Assembly (NCBI GenBank): GCA_001897835.1
Contig: MKUN01000006.1
Location: 10,118 to 74,117, forward strand
Source: Bacteroidetes bacterium 46-16
Lineage (GTDB): Bacteria; Bacteroidota; Bacteroidia; Chitinophagales; Chitinophagaceae
Reading direction: 5' to 3'
Length of the DNA: 64,000 bases
The first letter of the stretch is position 1, and each line of letters begins with the position of its first letter. Shown in pieces: positions 62,469 to 64,000 of the stretch. The position numbers and the translations under genes are program-made. The notes below the pieces were generated by a model. That model did not search any database and was not told the DNA's origin. It was given only the letters and a program-made list of their open reading frames with translations.

Positions 62469-63050
62469 CTAAAACCCTACATTGCCCCTGAATATCTTGA
62501 TAGCTATGGCGAGCAGTATCACCCCAAAGAATTTACGGATGATGGCAATACCCGATGGTCCCAGTATGCGCTCTATACGGTTGATGGAGCGCAGGATAAG
62601 GAACACAAAAATAAGGTTGACCATGATCGCTATAAGGATATTGTAAGCATTGTAATCGGCCTTGAGCGACATCACAGTTGTAAGTGTCCCCGAGCCGGCT
62701 ATAATCGGGAAGGCGATAGGTACTACCGTTCCCGATTTGCTATCGCCATCATGCTTGAAGAAATCGAAGCCAAGCACCATCTCCAGGCCGAGAATAAAGA
62801 TAACTATAGAGCCTGCGATGGCGAAAGAATGTATGTCGAGGCCCATGAAATTGAGCATCTGCTCACCCACAAAAAAGAAAGCTAATATGAGCGCACCAGA
62901 TACTAATGTGGCCTGCGTAGCACTGATATCACCCATCTTCCGCTTCAATGAAAGGATAATGGGTATGGACCCTAATACATCTATCACGGCAAAAAGTGTG
63001 AAACTCAGCGTAACGATCTCGGAAAAATCCAATTTATTGCTCCAGTTCAT
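62469..63050 (-). CDS. MarC-family integral membrane protein
   Basis: A membrane protein of 193 residues with six predicted helices, of the MarC (UPF0056) family. Typical segments: FTLFAVIDVLGSIPIILSL near the start and AFPIIAGSGTLTTVMSL in the middle. The start is the ATG at 63048-63050 (MNWSNKLDFSEIVTL); five codons further up begin with TTG. MarC was once linked to antibiotic resistance, but that was not upheld; its function is unknown. Confidence 0.92.
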   Translation of the reverse strand: MNWSNKLDFSEIVTLSFTLFAVIDVLGSIPIILSLKRKMGDISATQATLVSGALILAFFFVGEQMLNFMGLDIHSFAIAGSIVIFILGLEMVLGFDFFKHDGDSKSGTVVPIAFPIIAGSGTLTTVMSLKADYNAYNILIAIMVNLIFVFLILRSINRIERILGPSGIAIIRKFFGVILLAIAIKIFRGNVGF

Positions 63051-63157
63051 AGAACGAATATACAATCAATACTACATGAACGCTATAAAGAGAACTTATT
63101 TAAGAATATGATTTTATAAGCCCAATCCGCTATTTTTATGCCCTCAAATAACCATAC

Positions 63158-64000
63158 ATGTCATTGAAAGATTATAAACATACAGCAGCCGACCGTTTTA
63201 TGCGTTATGTGCAGGTGGATACTCAGAGTGATCCTGCATCACCCTCGCAGCCATCAACAGAAAAACAAAAAGATCTTAGCCGCATATTGGTAGAAGAGCT
63301 GAAGCAAATAGGCATCAGCGATGCGGAACTGGATGAACATGGTTATGTATATGCCACTATACCCGCCACCACGCAAAAACAGGTGCCGGTACTTTGCTAC
63401 TGCTCACATGTAGATACAGCCCCCGACTGCAGCGGTACAGGCGTGAAGCCCATACTGCATATGAATTACGACGGGAAAGACATCGTATTGCCCGACGACC
63501 CTACTGTTGTCATCACAACAAAAGAACATCCTTACTTAAAAGAACGTATTGGCGATGATATCATAACCGCATCGGGCACCACGCTGCTGGGCGCCGATGA
63601 TAAGGCGGGTGTGGCGATCATCATGGACCTTGCGGCATACCTAATACAACACCCGGAGATACCGCATGGTAAAATACGCATCCTCTTTACCCCTGATGAA
63701 GAGATAGGTCGCGGCGTAGCCAAAGTGGATATGAAAAAACTCGGTGCCCAGTTCGGCTATACGCTGGATGGTGGTGAGCGCGGTCACCTGGAAGGAGAGA
63801 CCTTCTCGGCCGATGCCGCAACAGTCGTATTCAATGGCGTGAGCGCACACCCCGGCTATGCCAAAGACAAGATGGTGAACGCTATCAAAGTAGCCTCAGC
63901 CTTCATTGATCTGCTGCCACGCAATGAATGGTGCCCGGAAGTAACAGAAGGCATGCAGGGCTTTGTACACCCGGTGCATATGGAAGGCGTGCTCGAAAAG
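63158..64000 (+). CDS. pepT: Peptidase T (tripeptidase), N-terminal part (runs off window)
   Basis: A dizinc aminotripeptidase of the M20 family that removes the N-terminal residue of tripeptides. The first 281 codons are inside the window and stay open to the edge. It begins MSLKDYKHTAADRFMRYVQVDTQSDP, the PepT N-terminus. The metal motifs are present: CYCSHVDTAPD, LLGADDKAGVAIIM and FTPDEEIGRG; the dimerisation domain starts near 215. The C-terminal ~130 residues lie beyond base 64000. Confidence 0.95.
   Translation, partial: MSLKDYKHTAADRFMRYVQVDTQSDPASPSQPSTEKQKDLSRILVEELKQIGISDAELDEHGYVYATIPATTQKQVPVLCYCSHVDTAPDCSGTGVKPILHMNYDGKDIVLPDDPTVVITTKEHPYLKERIGDDIITASGTTLLGADDKAGVAIIMDLAAYLIQHPEIPHGKIRILFTPDEEIGRGVAKVDMKKLGAQFGYTLDGGERGHLEGETFSADAATVVFNGVSAHPGYAKDKMVNAIKVASAFIDLLPRNEWCPEVTEGMQGFVHPVHMEGVLEK

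Noticed and set aside
1-64000. CRISPR arrays, tRNA or rRNA genes, transposases, integrases or restriction-modification genes
   Set aside because: Searched by eye on both strands; no spaced identical repeats, no tRNA-like T-loop in a plausible gene, and no recognisable mobile or defence gene.

Overview
The window is chromosomal DNA from a member of the Bacteroidota, most likely of the Chitinophagaceae/Sphingobacteriia kind. The evidence is: seven intact proteins ending in a type IX secretion system (T9SS) type A sorting domain, plus an eighth sorting-domain remnant; a PorW/SprE-like T9SS component; near absence of Shine-Dalgarno sequences; and several promoters of the Bacteroidota form TTG-N19/20-TAnnTTTG. 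I saw no tRNA, rRNA, CRISPR array, phage or insertion sequence. The window is housekeeping genes interleaved with exported and surface proteins, and nothing in it looks like a large mobile island.

Layout. 0-4 kb: 5' part of pheT (minus), dnaB, a cysteine desulfurase. 4-13 kb: an ELWxxDGT-repeat T9SS cargo, two small four-cysteine lipoproteins and a 47-residue membrane protein, a Bax-inhibitor-1 family protein, an FkbM methyltransferase, an Nramp transporter fused to a universal stress domain, and a large T9SS cargo with HAF-like repeats and a possible papain-like protease core. 13-23 kb: recQ, ricT-holB, a secreted unknown, an SPFH protein with a tiny Arc-type ribbon-helix-helix gene and a matching double palindrome at its promoter, then the rplKAJL cluster. 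23-34 kb: two large secreted MORN_2-repeat paralogues bracketing a lipoprotein, a T9SS cargo, and an APC permease/class V aminotransferase operon. 34-44 kb: three more T9SS cargos, a hotdog thioesterase, a VOC protein, small lipoproteins, an RRM protein and an M1 peptidase with a barrel-like C-terminus. 44-54 kb: rimM-(lipoprotein)-trmD-rplS, a T9SS cargo, an orphan sorting-domain remnant, a CNT nucleoside transporter, M32 carboxypeptidase, RelA/SpoT. 54-64 kb: PorW/SprE-like protein, an M23-N-terminus-like membrane stub, two ATP-synthase accessory genes without the atp operon, SprT-like, M13 peptidase, MarC, and the 5' part of pepT.

How the genes relate. Two themes recur: cell-surface export (T9SS cargo plus a probable T9SS component, lipoproteins, secreted peptidases) and peptide/amino-acid use (M1, M13, M32, PepT, APC permease, aminotransferase, possible secreted cysteine protease). 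Translation genes appear in shortened clusters: rplKAJL lacks secE-nusG and rpoBC, rimM-trmD-rplS lacks rpsP, and the AtpZ/AtpI-like pair lacks atpB. These point to lineage-specific breakup of classic operons.

The observations most worth testing are the SPFH/Arc operon with its two TGATATCA sites, the exact 11-residue Asp-Ser array in the PorW-like protein, the hidden Cys/His/Asp core in the HAF-repeat cargo, the four-cysteine lipoprotein family, a repeat shared by two gene-free stretches (23.1 and 59.9 kb), and the orphan sorting-domain remnant at 48.1 kb. Most functional names come from motifs read by eye; no database search was possible.
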